Below are positions 18,356 to 27,520 of a stretch of DNA of 64,000 nt, piece by piece; the first letter of the stretch is position 1; every line of letters begins with the position of its first letter. Position numbers and translations under genes: made by a program. A model generated the notes under the pieces. It made no database searches. It had not been told where the DNA came from and was given only the letters and a program-made list of their open reading frames with translations. The DNA is from Neoalteromonas arenosi (GTDB lineage Bacteria; Pseudomonadota; Gammaproteobacteria; Enterobacterales; Alteromonadaceae), in the NCBI RefSeq assembly GCF_030362855.1, contig NZ_JAUCBP010000001.1, positions 131,613 through 195,612 on the forward strand, in the 5' to 3' direction.

Positions 18356-19063
18356 ATGCAAACGCCGAATATTTTAATAGTTGAAGATGAAGTGGTAACA
18401 AGAACCACACTTAAAAGCCTTTTTGAGGCCGAAGGTTATAATGTATTTGAAGCAGAGAACGGCGACCAAATGCATGATTTCTTTACCAACCACCCGATTA
18501 ATCTTGTGATCATGGACATCAATCTGCCTGGTAAGAATGGTTTGATTTTGGCCCGTGAAGTGCGCAATCGCAAAAATGTTGGTCTGATATTCTTAACCGG
18601 AAGAGACAATGACGTAGATCGCATTTTAGGTCTGGAAATTGGCGCTGATGACTACTTAACCAAGCCTTTCAACCCTCGTGAATTAACGATCAGAGCACGT
18701 AACTTGTTGTCTCGGACTACAACTGCTTCTGACGATGACGATCTGCCAAGTCGCGTGAGTTTTAACGGTTGGACTTTAGACGGTGACAGCCGCTCCTTAG
18801 TTTCACCTAGTGGTAAAGAATTCCGCCTACCGCGCAGCGAATTCCGCGCGTTGCACCTATTTTTGAGTAATCCGGGTAAAATCTTAACGCGTGAACAATT
18901 GATCATGGAAATGACAGGCCGTGAACTTCGCCCTAATGACCGCACGGTAGACGTTACTATTCGTCGTATCCGCAAACACTTCGAGTCTGATCCAGGTGAA
19001 GTCGAGTTGATCGTAACGATCCACGGAGAAGGTTATCGCTTCTGCGGTAGTGTTGACGCCTAG
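18356..19063 (+). CDS. arcA: Aerobic respiration response regulator ArcA
   Basis: OmpR-family response regulator of 235 residues, very close to E. coli ArcA throughout: it begins [20 protein letters not shown], has the phosphorylation site Asp54 in [12 protein letters not shown], the [20 protein letters not shown] segment, and a winged-helix C-terminus with [19 protein letters not shown] and HGEGYRFCG. ArcA represses aerobic respiration genes under low oxygen. I chose ATG 18356, matching the E. coli start and preceded by GGTAAAG, over an in-frame TTG at 18314. A histidine kinase gene lies directly upstream. Confidence 0.96.
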   Translation: MQTPNILIVEDEVVTRTTLKSLFEAEGYNVFEAENGDQMHDFFTNHPINLVIMDINLPGKNGLILAREVRNRKNVGLIFLTGRDNDVDRILGLEIGADDYLTKPFNPRELTIRARNLLSRTTTASDDDDLPSRVSFNGWTLDGDSRSLVSPSGKEFRLPRSEFRALHLFLSNPGKILTREQLIMEMTGRELRPNDRTVDVTIRRIRKHFESDPGEVELIVTIHGEGYRFCGSVDA

Positions 19064-19078
19064 CTAAACAATCCAAGC

Positions 19079-19105
19079 ATGTGGCGGATTAGTTACCCGC
19101 CACAT
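19079..19105. repeat. Hairpin between convergent arcA and pmbA
   Basis: ATGTGGCGG and CCGCCACAT form a perfect 9-bp stem with a 9-base loop that contains the pmbA stop codon. There is no T-run on either side, so it is not a classical intrinsic terminator, but its place between convergent genes suggests a role in transcript end formation or stability. Confidence 0.5.
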
Positions 19106-20420
19106 TCATCTGCTCAATTAACACTGAACCTGAAACAACGGCACCGCGTTGCTCCTGCTGCGAGCCAATCGCTACAATATTGGCAAACATATCCCGCAAC
19201 GAACCCGCAATGGTGATTTCGTGAACTGGGTATTGAATTTCTCCATTCTCGACCCAAAAACCGGCGGCACCGCGCGAATAATCACCATTGACAATATTTA
19301 CGCCTTGTCCCATTAACTCAGTTACCAACAGACCCGTACCCATCTCTTTGAGTAACGCTTGATCACTTTGTCCAGTATTACCTACCAACCAGTTGTGAAT
19401 CCCGCCGGCGTGACCATTGCTCACCATACCCAACTTTCGTGCCGAATAACTGGTGAGCAAATAATCTTGCAGTACACCTTGGGTGACAATATCGGCATCA
19501 ACTGTCGCTACGCCTTCATGATCAAATGGAGAGCTTGCTAGTCCAGCTGGTATGTGAGGCCGCTCTTGAATGCTTAGCCAATCTGGGAAGAGTTGTTTAC
19601 CTTTACTATCTAATAAAAAGCTCGACTGGCGATATAAGCTACCTCCGCTGATTGCACTCACAAAGTGGCCAAACAAGCTACTAGCAATATCGCGATGAAA
19701 AATTACCGGTACTGAGGCTGTATCTATTTTACGGGCTCCAAGCCGAGCCACAGTTAGGCGTGCTGCCTCTTGACCGACCTTAACGGTAGAGTCTAGCCGC
19801 TCTGCCTTGCGGTCAACAGTATAGCTATAATCGCGCTGCATATCGTCGCCTTGCTCACCAATAACCACACAGCTCAAACTGTAACGGCTACTGGGGTAAC
19901 CCGCTAACAAACCATGCGTATTACCATATACCCGCAGACCTAAGTTGGCGTTATATGATGCACCATCTGAATTAGTGATCCGAGGGTCAAAATCGCGAGC
20001 AGACTGCTCCGTTTCAAGCGCCATAGCCAGAGCTTTATCGGTATCTAATGTTTCGGGGTGATACAAGTCACAGTCAGGTATATCGTCAGCCATCAACGCT
20101 TTGTCTGCCAACCCTGTGCAAGGGTCTTCACTGGTATAGCGGGCAATGTCAACGGCCTTTTCTACCGCTAACTCAAGCGCAGAATGGCTCAAATCGGCTG
20201 TGGAGGCGCTCCCTTTGCACTGACCGACATAAACGGAGATCCCCAAACCACCATCGTTGGTGAACTCAACATTCTCTACTTCACCAAGACGTGCGGATAC
20301 AGCAATACCTTCGACACGAGACATACTAGCTTCCGCATGACTCGCCCCTTTTTTAGTAGCCAATTGCAAGACTTCAGCAACCTTACCTTTGATTTCTTCG
20401 AGTTGTTGATTTATATCCAT
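19089..20420 (-). CDS. pmbA: Metalloprotease PmbA/TldE
   Basis: Partner of TldD in the heterodimeric Zn protease that matures microcins and degrades peptides. The product from ATG 20420 is 443 residues, close to the 450 of E. coli PmbA, and is collinear with it: ARLGEVENVEFTNDGGLGI, CTGLADK, ASSLFGHFVSAISGGSLYRQ, LTSYSARKLG, GHAGGIHNW, and ELMGQGVNIVNGDYSRGAAG. The Zn-binding HExxxH of TldD is absent, as expected for PmbA. An in-frame GTG at 20453 would add eleven basic residues; I prefer the ATG. darP is divergent, as in E. coli, and tldD lies about 5 kb away. Confidence 0.95.
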   Translation of the reverse strand: MDINQQLEEIKGKVAEVLQLATKKGASHAEASMSRVEGIAVSARLGEVENVEFTNDGGLGISVYVGQCKGSASTADLSHSALELAVEKAVDIARYTSEDPCTGLADKALMADDIPDCDLYHPETLDTDKALAMALETEQSARDFDPRITNSDGASYNANLGLRVYGNTHGLLAGYPSSRYSLSCVVIGEQGDDMQRDYSYTVDRKAERLDSTVKVGQEAARLTVARLGARKIDTASVPVIFHRDIASSLFGHFVSAISGGSLYRQSSFLLDSKGKQLFPDWLSIQERPHIPAGLASSPFDHEGVATVDADIVTQGVLQDYLLTSYSARKLGMVSNGHAGGIHNWLVGNTGQSDQALLKEMGTGLLVTELMGQGVNIVNGDYSRGAAGFWVENGEIQYPVHEITIAGSLRDMFANIVAIGSQQEQRGAVVSGSVLIEQMNVAGN

Positions 20421-20491
20421 TTTAACTTTCACTACCCACTGGAGTTTCACCACGTTACAATCTTCATAAGTGTATCACTAAAGACAAGCAA

Positions 20492-21034
20492 ATGACCGTC
20501 TCTAACTCAGATTCTGAAGATAACTGGTTTGAAGCTCAGCACGACTTCGAAGCGGAAGAAAAAAGCAAAACACAACTCAAACGCGAAGCTGAAGAAAAGC
20601 AAAAGTTGGCCACTCAGTTAGTTGAAATGAGTGAAGCCAACTTGACTAAAATGCCATTGGACGACGAATTGCTTGACGCAGTTTTGGTTGCGCGAAAAAT
20701 CAACCGCAAGAAAGATGGCTACCGCCGTCAACTTCAATTTCTCGGCAAGCTGATGCGCAGCAGAGACACCACTCCCATTGAGCAAGCCATAATGTTGCTC
20801 ACCAACCAACATCGTATGGCTAATGCGCACTTTCATTACTTAGAGACGCTTCGCGATAACATTATTACCGCCGGTGACTCGGCAATTGAAGAAGTGTTGA
20901 GTGAACACCCTCAGTTAGAGAGACAAAAGCTGCGTCAGCTGCAACGCAAAATAAACAAAGAACAACAACAGAACAAACCACCTGCAGGTGCTCGTGAATT
21001 GTTTAAGTATTTGAAAGCGTCTATAGAAGAGTAA
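20492..21034 (+). CDS. darP: Ribosome biogenesis factor DarP (YjgA)
   Basis: A 180-residue cytoplasmic protein of the YjgA/DarP family, which associates with late 50S precursors and promotes peptidyl-transferase centre maturation. An acidic N-terminus is followed by the conserved LTKMPLDDELLDAVLVARKI, then GYRRQLQFLGKLMR and the highly basic C-terminal segment RQKLRQLQRKINKEQQQN ending in ARELFKYLK. It is divergent from pmbA across a 71-base gap, the same neighbourhood as in E. coli. Confidence 0.95.
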   Translation: MTVSNSDSEDNWFEAQHDFEAEEKSKTQLKREAEEKQKLATQLVEMSEANLTKMPLDDELLDAVLVARKINRKKDGYRRQLQFLGKLMRSRDTTPIEQAIMLLTNQHRMANAHFHYLETLRDNIITAGDSAIEEVLSEHPQLERQKLRQLQRKINKEQQQNKPPAGARELFKYLKASIEE

Positions 21035-21039
21035 TTATT

Positions 21040-23469
21040 ATGCTAAAAAAGCTCGCACTCATCGCTGTACTCGGTACCTTACTTTCGGCCTGTAATGGTA
21101 GTTCTGGTGAAAATGGCGAATCGCCATTTGATGGTGGCTCTGCGCCTGTTGCACCGGTCACAGCTTTACAGTTAAGCGTTCTTGATGCCAATTGCGATGA
21201 GGTTTCCAGCAATAGTTTTACTACTGAACAAACAGCTTGTCTTGAAGCCCTTTTGACACGTAATGGTGCAGCCGTAAGTAATGAAATAATAACCTTCAGT
21301 AGCGGCATAGGTAGCTTAGATGTCGCATCAAAATTAACGGGCAGTGATGGCATTGCTCGGGTTTTTCTTAGCTCAGACGGTCAATCTGTCGGTGCAGCGA
21401 CAATTAACGCCAGTTTCGATAGTGTCCAAGCTCAAGCGGCAATTGAGTTTCTATCAGTAGATGGTCAAAACGGCACTTCAACCACCATAGCGCTCCAGAT
21501 GCTTAACCAAAATGGTGAGCCTACCCAGCGCTTTCGCGCCAATCAGCAAGTCAGGCTTCGAGCAGTACTTACGGATGCCACAAATACCCCCATTGCGAAT
21601 GAAATATTGAGCTTTAGTGCATCACGCGGTTTGTTACCCATTACCGACGCACTGACCAACAGCTCCGGCATTGCAGAAGTTGTACTCAATGGTGATGAAA
21701 GCAATATTGGCGCTGCCATTGCCACTGTAACATTACTGGGTGATGACACCGGAACTTTGGTAGATACCATCAACTACGAAATTCAATCGGTTGACGCAGT
21801 TGAAGAAGACGTGGTCCGTATCGGATATTTTGATAGCACCAACTTTCTAGAAGGGGTCATCGGCGTAAATGGAATTGCCAGTGATGCTGACGTTACCATC
21901 AGTGCTGGGGCCACTTTAGGTCTACAAGTTGGTTTGGCAGACAGCAATGATCAGCCAATTGTAGGAAGCACACCAATCAGCTTTACCTCTTCTTGCGTGC
22001 TTGAACAACGAGCGACTATAGACGCGAGTGTATCAACGGTGAACGGTCGCGCGTCATCCACGTATGAAGATATAAACTGCGCAGGCGGCAGTGGCAATGA
22101 CGACATAATTAGCGCGACGGTGATTGTAAATAACTCACCCATCACAATTTCACGCACCATTGAATTATTGCCAGAAAGCATCGGCTCAATCCAATTCCTA
22201 TCGGCAAGCCCGAACTCAATTGTGCTACAAGGAACTGGAGGGCAAGGCAGCGCTTCGGTCTCAACAGTTACTTTCCAAGTCAACGGTGAATTAGGTAACC
22301 CACTGGCTCAGCAAGCGGTTAATTTTGTCATGAGTACCAATGTTGGAGGCCTAACCTTATCGCCTTTAGAGGGTTTAACTAACTCAGAAGGACAAGTAAG
22401 TACACGTGTAACTGCTGGCAATGTACCTACGGCTGTGCGCGTATTGGCTTCAGTTGTAGGTAATGATAACCAAGTAATTAGTACGCAATCGGATCTTCTC
22501 ACCGTCAACACAGGTTTACCCGACCAAAACAGTTTCTCGTTGTCGACTAGTAACCCAAATCCTGAAGCTGCGGGCATCAATGGTCAACAGGTCAATGTTA
22601 CCGCGTATTTAGCCGACTCGTTTAACAATCCAGTTCCTGACGGCACTGCTGTCGCATTTACGACTGAAGGCGGGCAAATTGAGCCCAGTTGTACTACAAC
22701 CAATGGCAATTGCACGGTGCAATGGACTAGTGCCGATCCACGTGTTGAAGACCACCGAATTACGATTCTCGCCACCGCCATAGGGCATGAAACTCTATTC
22801 GACAGCAATGGTAACAACGTCTTTGACGACAGTGATGGTGACGCATTGGATCTAGGTGAAGACAGTGGTTTCAACATTGTCTCATCGACGACAACCGGGT
22901 TCTCGGATATCTCCGAAGCTTGGCGCGATGACAACGAGAACGACGTTTTCGATGTTGCTGAGACGTTCTTAGATTTTGACGGCTCAGGTGACTTTACAAG
23001 CGCCAACGGTTTATTTGATGGGCCGCAATGCCAAGCTGGCAACTGTGGAGCATCGGGGCTGCACGTACGCAGAGCTATTGTAATGGTAATGGCCTCATCA
23101 AATGCGATTATGCGATTTTTTAACGGCGTTGATGAACTCACCAATAACCAGGGTGGAGCCGCAACTGGCCCTGTCCTATCGATACCTCGAGGTGAAAGCG
23201 TATCGCTGCAGTTACTGATATCAGATACGGCGGATCAAACCCTGCCAAGTGACACGAATGTGCAAATCACAGCCTCAGCTGGCACTCTTACGGGTGAAAC
23301 CGCATTCAGTGTTAGTAAGAATAATCGCGCAGGCGGAGCCACGTTGAATGTAGTGCTGACCAACAGCTTAACCAACGATCAAGATCCTATTGATGCGACT
23401 GTCACGGCAACAGTGACAACGCCAAGTGGTGTCGTCACTACGTTGACGATGATAGTGAGTTTAGACTAA
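21040..23469 (+). CDS. Large lipoprotein with bacterial Ig-like (Big_1/invasin-like) domains
   Basis: An 809-residue exported lipoprotein. The signal peptide ends in the lipobox LSAC with the lipidated Cys18. The rest is a string of beta-rich modules of roughly 100 residues, each with patterns such as LxAxLTDxxxxPIAN, FSxxxGxL and TxxxGxAxVxL, typical of invasin/intimin Big_1 repeats; I count about five or six. Between about residues 588 and 650 two acidic loops (DSNGNNVFDDSDGD and DDNENDVFDVAETFLDFDGSGD) look like Ca2+-binding sites. It lies five bases after darP. Likely a cell-surface or periplasm-facing structural or adhesive protein; function and partner are unknown. Confidence 0.85.
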   Translation: MLKKLALIAVLGTLLSACNGSSGENGESPFDGGSAPVAPVTALQLSVLDANCDEVSSNSFTTEQTACLEALLTRNGAAVSNEIITFSSGIGSLDVASKLTGSDGIARVFLSSDGQSVGAATINASFDSVQAQAAIEFLSVDGQNGTSTTIALQMLNQNGEPTQRFRANQQVRLRAVLTDATNTPIANEILSFSASRGLLPITDALTNSSGIAEVVLNGDESNIGAAIATVTLLGDDTGTLVDTINYEIQSVDAVEEDVVRIGYFDSTNFLEGVIGVNGIASDADVTISAGATLGLQVGLADSNDQPIVGSTPISFTSSCVLEQRATIDASVSTVNGRASSTYEDINCAGGSGNDDIISATVIVNNSPITISRTIELLPESIGSIQFLSASPNSIVLQGTGGQGSASVSTVTFQVNGELGNPLAQQAVNFVMSTNVGGLTLSPLEGLTNSEGQVSTRVTAGNVPTAVRVLASVVGNDNQVISTQSDLLTVNTGLPDQNSFSLSTSNPNPEAAGINGQQVNVTAYLADSFNNPVPDGTAVAFTTEGGQIEPSCTTTNGNCTVQWTSADPRVEDHRITILATAIGHETLFDSNGNNVFDDSDGDALDLGEDSGFNIVSSTTTGFSDISEAWRDDNENDVFDVAETFLDFDGSGDFTSANGLFDGPQCQAGNCGASGLHVRRAIVMVMASSNAIMRFFNGVDELTNNQGGAATGPVLSIPRGESVSLQLLISDTADQTLPSDTNVQITASAGTLTGETAFSVSKNNRAGGATLNVVLTNSLTNDQDPIDATVTATVTTPSGVVTTLTMIVSLD

Positions 23470-23544
23470 CTTACGTTGGTATCTTGCCCGAACGCCAATT
23501 CTTTTAGGTATCGGGCTTGCACAGCACCACCGAATCAAGTTGGC

Positions 23545-23550
23545 TATAAT
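23545..23550 (+). promoter_or_regulatory. Possible -10 element upstream of the secreted-protein pair
   Basis: A perfect TATAAT lies 76 bases before the GTG start at 23627, within the 157-base gap after the Ig-like lipoprotein. No good -35 hexamer lies at normal distance, so the assignment is weak. Confidence 0.3.
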
Positions 23551-23626
23551 TTGGTCATTTTTGTAGCGTCTGCGCGCACTAATCAATATACTCATACTTT
23601 GGGATTCATTTGAAAAGGACTTTACC

Positions 23627-24076
23627 GTGAAGCCACTGCTCATGATTTTCTGCGTATTTGTTTGTTCGCCGCTATTAGCTATCAACGAGCACTCAGATAG
23701 CTTTGAAATAACGGACAACGCTACTGTATTGATATCCGATGCTAAACAGTATTTAGACGAGAACTGTGACGTCAGCTTTGTCAACAGAATGTCGGTATTG
23801 CACGCAGATTTCACATATTCATCACACACGTACCTGATCGCCGGTGACCATATTTTTTGGGGAGAGTCTAAACGTGATTTAGGCATGGAATATTGGTCAT
23901 GGGGCTGTGAATCAGTGGCAGAGAAGCTGTTTGAGCAAGCGAGATATCACGCGGTTATTTCGGCACATGAAGAACTGTTGAATTCGGTTGCCAACCTGCC
24001 AGCAGACTTATTACCGCCGGGACAAATTAACAGTGAATTGTGCCGCCGTACCACTCGCACTGATTGCCCTTTGTAG
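23627..24076 (+). CDS. Secreted protein of unknown function
   Basis: A 149-residue product, not recognised. It starts at GTG 23627, supported by AAAAGGAC eight bases upstream. A signal peptide spans residues 1-18. The mature protein has several Cys residues (for example in DENCDVSF and SWGCESV) and an aromatic cluster, FWGESKRDLGMEYWSWGCE, near residues 78-96. The next gene starts 10 bases after its stop with its own good ribosome site, so the two are probably cotranscribed. No function can be offered. Confidence 0.7.
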   Translation: MKPLLMIFCVFVCSPLLAINEHSDSFEITDNATVLISDAKQYLDENCDVSFVNRMSVLHADFTYSSHTYLIAGDHIFWGESKRDLGMEYWSWGCESVAEKLFEQARYHAVISAHEELLNSVANLPADLLPPGQINSELCRRTTRTDCPL

Positions 24077-24086
24077 GAGTAAGGTG

Positions 24087-25262
24087 ATGCGCAAAATTGT
24101 TGCTCTTTTCGTCGGACTGGTGATAAGTGGAACATTATCTGCCAATAACTTAGTCCCGAAACAAGTCAACTCGCTTGAAATACTTGACGCGATGGCTGAA
24201 CTCAGAGCCAGACCAAATAACAGCGCGCTAGCAATGGCACCCAATGGCGCTTTTGGCACAAGTTGGAATTATGCAACTCCTGAGCAGGCGATTGAAGCAG
24301 CTTCAAGTAATTGCCAGAAGCATGCTAACAATGCGAAATGCGAAGTTGTTTTTGTCAATAATACGGTTGTTAATTCAGATTCTATTTATGAAAGTGCATT
24401 ACGTGCAGATTTAAACTCGCAATTAATTCAGGTTCATCCAGTAATACCTGCCAATCATTTTCCTGCAGGCATTGCAGGTAAGGCTTACTTGCGTACAGCC
24501 TTCCTTGAATACACGCGCTTTCACGGACAAAAAGCTTTCGCGGTAAGTCCAGACGGTAGTTGGGCCTATCAGGCGGAAAAAGCATCGTTAGACGTTGCGA
24601 AAGCTCAAGCACTCCAGCAGTGTGTTAGAAATAGTACCGATAAAGCTTGCCGGTTAGTCGATTTAAACCATGTGTCTCAGACTCAGCTCATAGAGATCGA
24701 TGAGTACAATGGCAAAGTTGCGGCGAAAGTAACAGAAATTCCAAGCATCATCGCTACTTACAATGGGATTCATCAATATCGCCACTTTCTATCCTTACTT
24801 GGTTATAAAGCATTAGCCATCGCGCCAGGCCGAGTGAGTGGTTCGCGAGGTGAGCTACACTTTGTTTTTGGGCTCGAAAATGAGCAAGAAGCTAAGAGAC
24901 AAGCCTTGCAAAAATGTCAAAAATTTACCGCGTCAGAGTGTCAGCTAGTAATGCTCAATGACAGGGTTTTTGGCACCATGATAGCATTGCCGGAAGTCCC
25001 GCCTAATGTTAGCCCTTTAGTATCCAGTGAAGTAACACTGGGCGCTGCCCTACAGCGTTTTCAACATCCTGATTTCAAAGCAAAGGGCAATTGGGCAGTC
25101 GCAGGTAATGGTTTAAGAAGTATTGGCTATGTTGAAGACTACATTGAAATCGAGCAGGCTACAGCGCGCGCGATTGCAATCTGCGAATCATTTAGTGCAA
25201 TCCGAGATGAACCCTCAGGGCAGTGCCAATTAGTCATTCTTAACGGTCAAATTGTTCGTTAA
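24087..25262 (+). CDS. Secreted protein with four DUF4189-like modules
   Basis: A 391-residue exported protein. The start ATG 24087 is chosen because it follows TAGGAGTAAGGTG and opens directly into a signal peptide (1-19); an upstream in-frame start at 23988 would overlap the previous gene. Four related modules lie at about 46-94, 149-196, 240-294 and 334-390, each with an A-x-A/W-x-P-x-G entry, an alpha helix with an A/Q-rich face, and a Cys pair (76/85, 179/188, 277/285, 366/380) before a strand such as CEVVFVN, CRLVDLN, CQLVMLN, CQLVILN. The pattern recalls DUF4189. Function unknown. Confidence 0.75.
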   Translation: MRKIVALFVGLVISGTLSANNLVPKQVNSLEILDAMAELRARPNNSALAMAPNGAFGTSWNYATPEQAIEAASSNCQKHANNAKCEVVFVNNTVVNSDSIYESALRADLNSQLIQVHPVIPANHFPAGIAGKAYLRTAFLEYTRFHGQKAFAVSPDGSWAYQAEKASLDVAKAQALQQCVRNSTDKACRLVDLNHVSQTQLIEIDEYNGKVAAKVTEIPSIIATYNGIHQYRHFLSLLGYKALAIAPGRVSGSRGELHFVFGLENEQEAKRQALQKCQKFTASECQLVMLNDRVFGTMIALPEVPPNVSPLVSSEVTLGAALQRFQHPDFKAKGNWAVAGNGLRSIGYVEDYIEIEQATARAIAICESFSAIRDEPSGQCQLVILNGQIVR

Positions 25263-25275
25263 ATCTGCCAACCTA

Positions 25276-26718
25276 TTACGCTGTTCCACCTACGGTTAAT
25301 TGATCAATTTTCAAGGTCGGCTGGCCAACACCTACCGGAACACTTTGCCCGTCTTTACCACAGACTCCAACACCATCATCAAGGCTTAAATCATTACCGA
25401 TCATCGAGATCTTTTGCATTACCTCGGGGCCATTGCCGATTAGTGTGGCGCCTTTGATTGGCGTAGTAATTTTGCCGTTTTCAACGAGATAAGCTTCTGA
25501 TGTAGAAAACACGAATTTGCCTGAAGTAATATCCACCTGACCACCACCAAAATTCGGCGCATAAATACCTTTGTCGATACTGGCAATAATTTCTTCTGGA
25601 GAGTACTCGCCTCCTAGCATATAAGTGTTTGTCATACGCGGCATGGGTAAATGGGCATATGACTCGCGTCGACCATTACCCGTTGCGGCTACCCCCATCA
25701 AACGAGCGTTCATCTTATCTTGCATGTAGCCTTTTAAGATACCATCTTCAATCAGCACGTTTTCTTGAGTTGGCGTGCCTTCATCGTCCACACTTAGCGA
25801 GCCTCGACGATCTTTTAGCGTACCATTATCAATCACAGTAACGCCCTTAGCGGCAACTTGCTCACCTATACGACCGCTAAAAGTTGAAGCTCCTTTGCGA
25901 TTAAAGTCACCCTCTAAGCCATGCCCGACAGCTTCATGTAACAAAACACCCGGCCAACCACTGCCTAGAACAACTGGCATTGTGCCCGCTGGCGCTGGTA
26001 TCGCTTGCAAATTCACTTTTGCCATATGCAAAGCATCGTCAGCTAGCTTCTGATATCGCGGCTGACCATCGTGCATAGCACTAAACATCTGATACGCATA
26101 TCTGCCACCCATACCAGCCGCTCCGCGCTCGCGCCGGCCATTGTGTTCAAGTAAAACTGAACAATTTAAGCGAATAAGGGGGCGTCGGTCGGTAGAAAAA
26201 GTGCCGTCAGTGGCGGTGACCAGCACTTCTTCATAAACCCCCGTTAAACTGACAATGACTTGCTGAACATCCGGTTGTTGCGCACGCACATATTCATCAA
26301 CGGCACGTAATAACGCGATTTTTTCTTGCTCTTGCATTGAAGTAATCGGATTATCGGCGCTGTAGAGCGGTTCAGTGACTGATTTTTCTGGGTGTTTAAT
26401 CACTGATGTACCACCATCGGCAGCAATACTGCGCGCGGCTTTACTCGCCTTTAACAGTGCCTCTTGATTAAGTGCATCTGAATATGCGAATCCGGTCTTT
26501 TCGCCGCTCACGGCACGCACACCAACACCGCGCTCAATGTTATAGCTACCTTCTTTAATAATCCCATCTTCAAGTACCCAACTCTCATGCTGGCTAGACT
26601 GAAAATATAAATCCGCATAGTCATTTTGATGAGCAAGCATCAATCCCATGGCATTTTCGAGATCGTTAATAGTTAATCCTGACTGTTGCAGTAAATTCTG
26701 TTCAACTGGATTGCTCAA
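25276..26718 (-). CDS. tldD: Metalloprotease TldD
   Basis: Catalytic subunit of the TldD/PmbA Zn protease. I place the start at TTG 26718: an AGGAG lies five bases upstream, the product becomes 480 residues (E. coli TldD is 481), and similarity to TldD begins there. Conserved segments include [36 protein letters not shown], the zinc motif [12 protein letters not shown] (HExxxH), [20 protein letters not shown] and [18 protein letters not shown] at the C-terminus. The first 17 bases lie inside the end of the nit gene, consistent with coupling. It is the last gene of the mreB-to-tldD series. Confidence 0.96.
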   Translation of the reverse strand: MSNPVEQNLLQQSGLTINDLENAMGLMLAHQNDYADLYFQSSQHESWVLEDGIIKEGSYNIERGVGVRAVSGEKTGFAYSDALNQEALLKASKAARSIAADGGTSVIKHPEKSVTEPLYSADNPITSMQEQEKIALLRAVDEYVRAQQPDVQQVIVSLTGVYEEVLVTATDGTFSTDRRPLIRLNCSVLLEHNGRRERGAAGMGGRYAYQMFSAMHDGQPRYQKLADDALHMAKVNLQAIPAPAGTMPVVLGSGWPGVLLHEAVGHGLEGDFNRKGASTFSGRIGEQVAAKGVTVIDNGTLKDRRGSLSVDDEGTPTQENVLIEDGILKGYMQDKMNARLMGVAATGNGRRESYAHLPMPRMTNTYMLGGEYSPEEIIASIDKGIYAPNFGGGQVDITSGKFVFSTSEAYLVENGKITTPIKGATLIGNGPEVMQKISMIGNDLSLDDGVGVCGKDGQSVPVGVGQPTLKIDQLTVGGTA

Positions 26719-27520
26719 AGTAGCTCCTGAATTTTTTGTGTTCGCCAACCGGCATTGCACGCCGAATACGAGATAACTTTTGGGTATTGATAGTGCCGGA
26801 AATAAATCCCACACCTTGTTCTAAACTGGATATTTTTTCACCCCATGGCGAATAGATGCTCGAATGGCCAAAGGTTTCGCGACCATTTGCATGCACACCA
26901 CCTTGGTTTGCGCCGACAACGTAACATTGTAATTCGATACTCCGTGCCTGCAACAGAGCATGCCAGTGGGCTTGACCCGTTTTCGCAGTAAATGCACTAG
27001 GTAAAACCAGCACATCAATTTGTTCCATGGCCTGAAATAAACCCGGAAAGCGAATATCATAACAGACAGCCATGCCGATGCGACCGAAGGGTGACTCAAC
27101 AACTGTTACCGTGTCTCCCGGCTCAGTATAGCGAGACTCAAGATAACTTCCGGTTGAATCATCCACACTGACATCAAATAAGTGGATTTTGTCATAACGA
27201 CCACGTACGTCGCCGTTGCTGTCTAAACAGAAACTTGCCGCTCGAAACCGTTGCCGTGAGTCACTTAAGACCGGAAGCGTGCCTGTAACTAGCCAACACT
27301 GATAGGATTTTGCGATGTCTTGAAGGCGCTCTAAAATTCGATTATCAGGCTGCTGGGCAAGCTCCAATTGTGCTTTATCTGAACCGCCAAAAAATGCAAA
27401 ACACTCGGGTAATACGACCAATTGTCCCGGTTTGGATTGTTCCATCAATGCTTTAACTTGTGCGAAATTGGCATCTACATCAGGCATCGAAACCAATTGA
27501 ATTGCAGCGACATCAACCAT
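26702..27520 (-). CDS. Carbon-nitrogen hydrolase (Nit family)
   Basis: Nitrilase-superfamily amidase of 272 residues, probably of the Nit1/Nit2 branch that removes deaminated glutathione or omega-amides. The catalytic triad is visible: Glu in [11 protein letters not shown] (about 44-50), Lys in [10 protein letters not shown] near 115, and Cys in [12 protein letters not shown] near 152. The start ATG 27520 is chosen because it opens directly into VDVAAIQL and lies eight bases inside the yhdP end; an upstream frame extension would sit within yhdP. The same neighbour order, yhdP-nit-tldD, is common in marine gammaproteobacteria. The substrate is inferred. Confidence 0.9.
   Translation of the reverse strand: MVDVAAIQLVSMPDVDANFAQVKALMEQSKPGQLVVLPECFAFFGGSDKAQLELAQQPDNRILERLQDIAKSYQCWLVTGTLPVLSDSRQRFRAASFCLDSNGDVRGRYDKIHLFDVSVDDSTGSYLESRYTEPGDTVTVVESPFGRIGMAVCYDIRFPGLFQAMEQIDVLVLPSAFTAKTGQAHWHALLQARSIELQCYVVGANQGGVHANGRETFGHSSIYSPWGEKISSLEQGVGFISGTINTQKLSRIRRAMPVGEHKKFRSYFEQSS
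26724..26728 (-). promoter_or_regulatory. Shine-Dalgarno that fixes the TTG start of tldD
   Basis: AGGAG on the minus strand, five bases before TTG 26718-26716 and inside the nit coding region. No ATG or GTG in frame gives a product of family length with a comparable site. Confidence 0.7.

Noticed and set aside
22584-23144. A 186-residue antisense frame in the Ig-like lipoprotein
   Set aside because: It lies fully inside a well-supported gene and is Ser/Pro-rich, as expected for the reverse reading of this composition.
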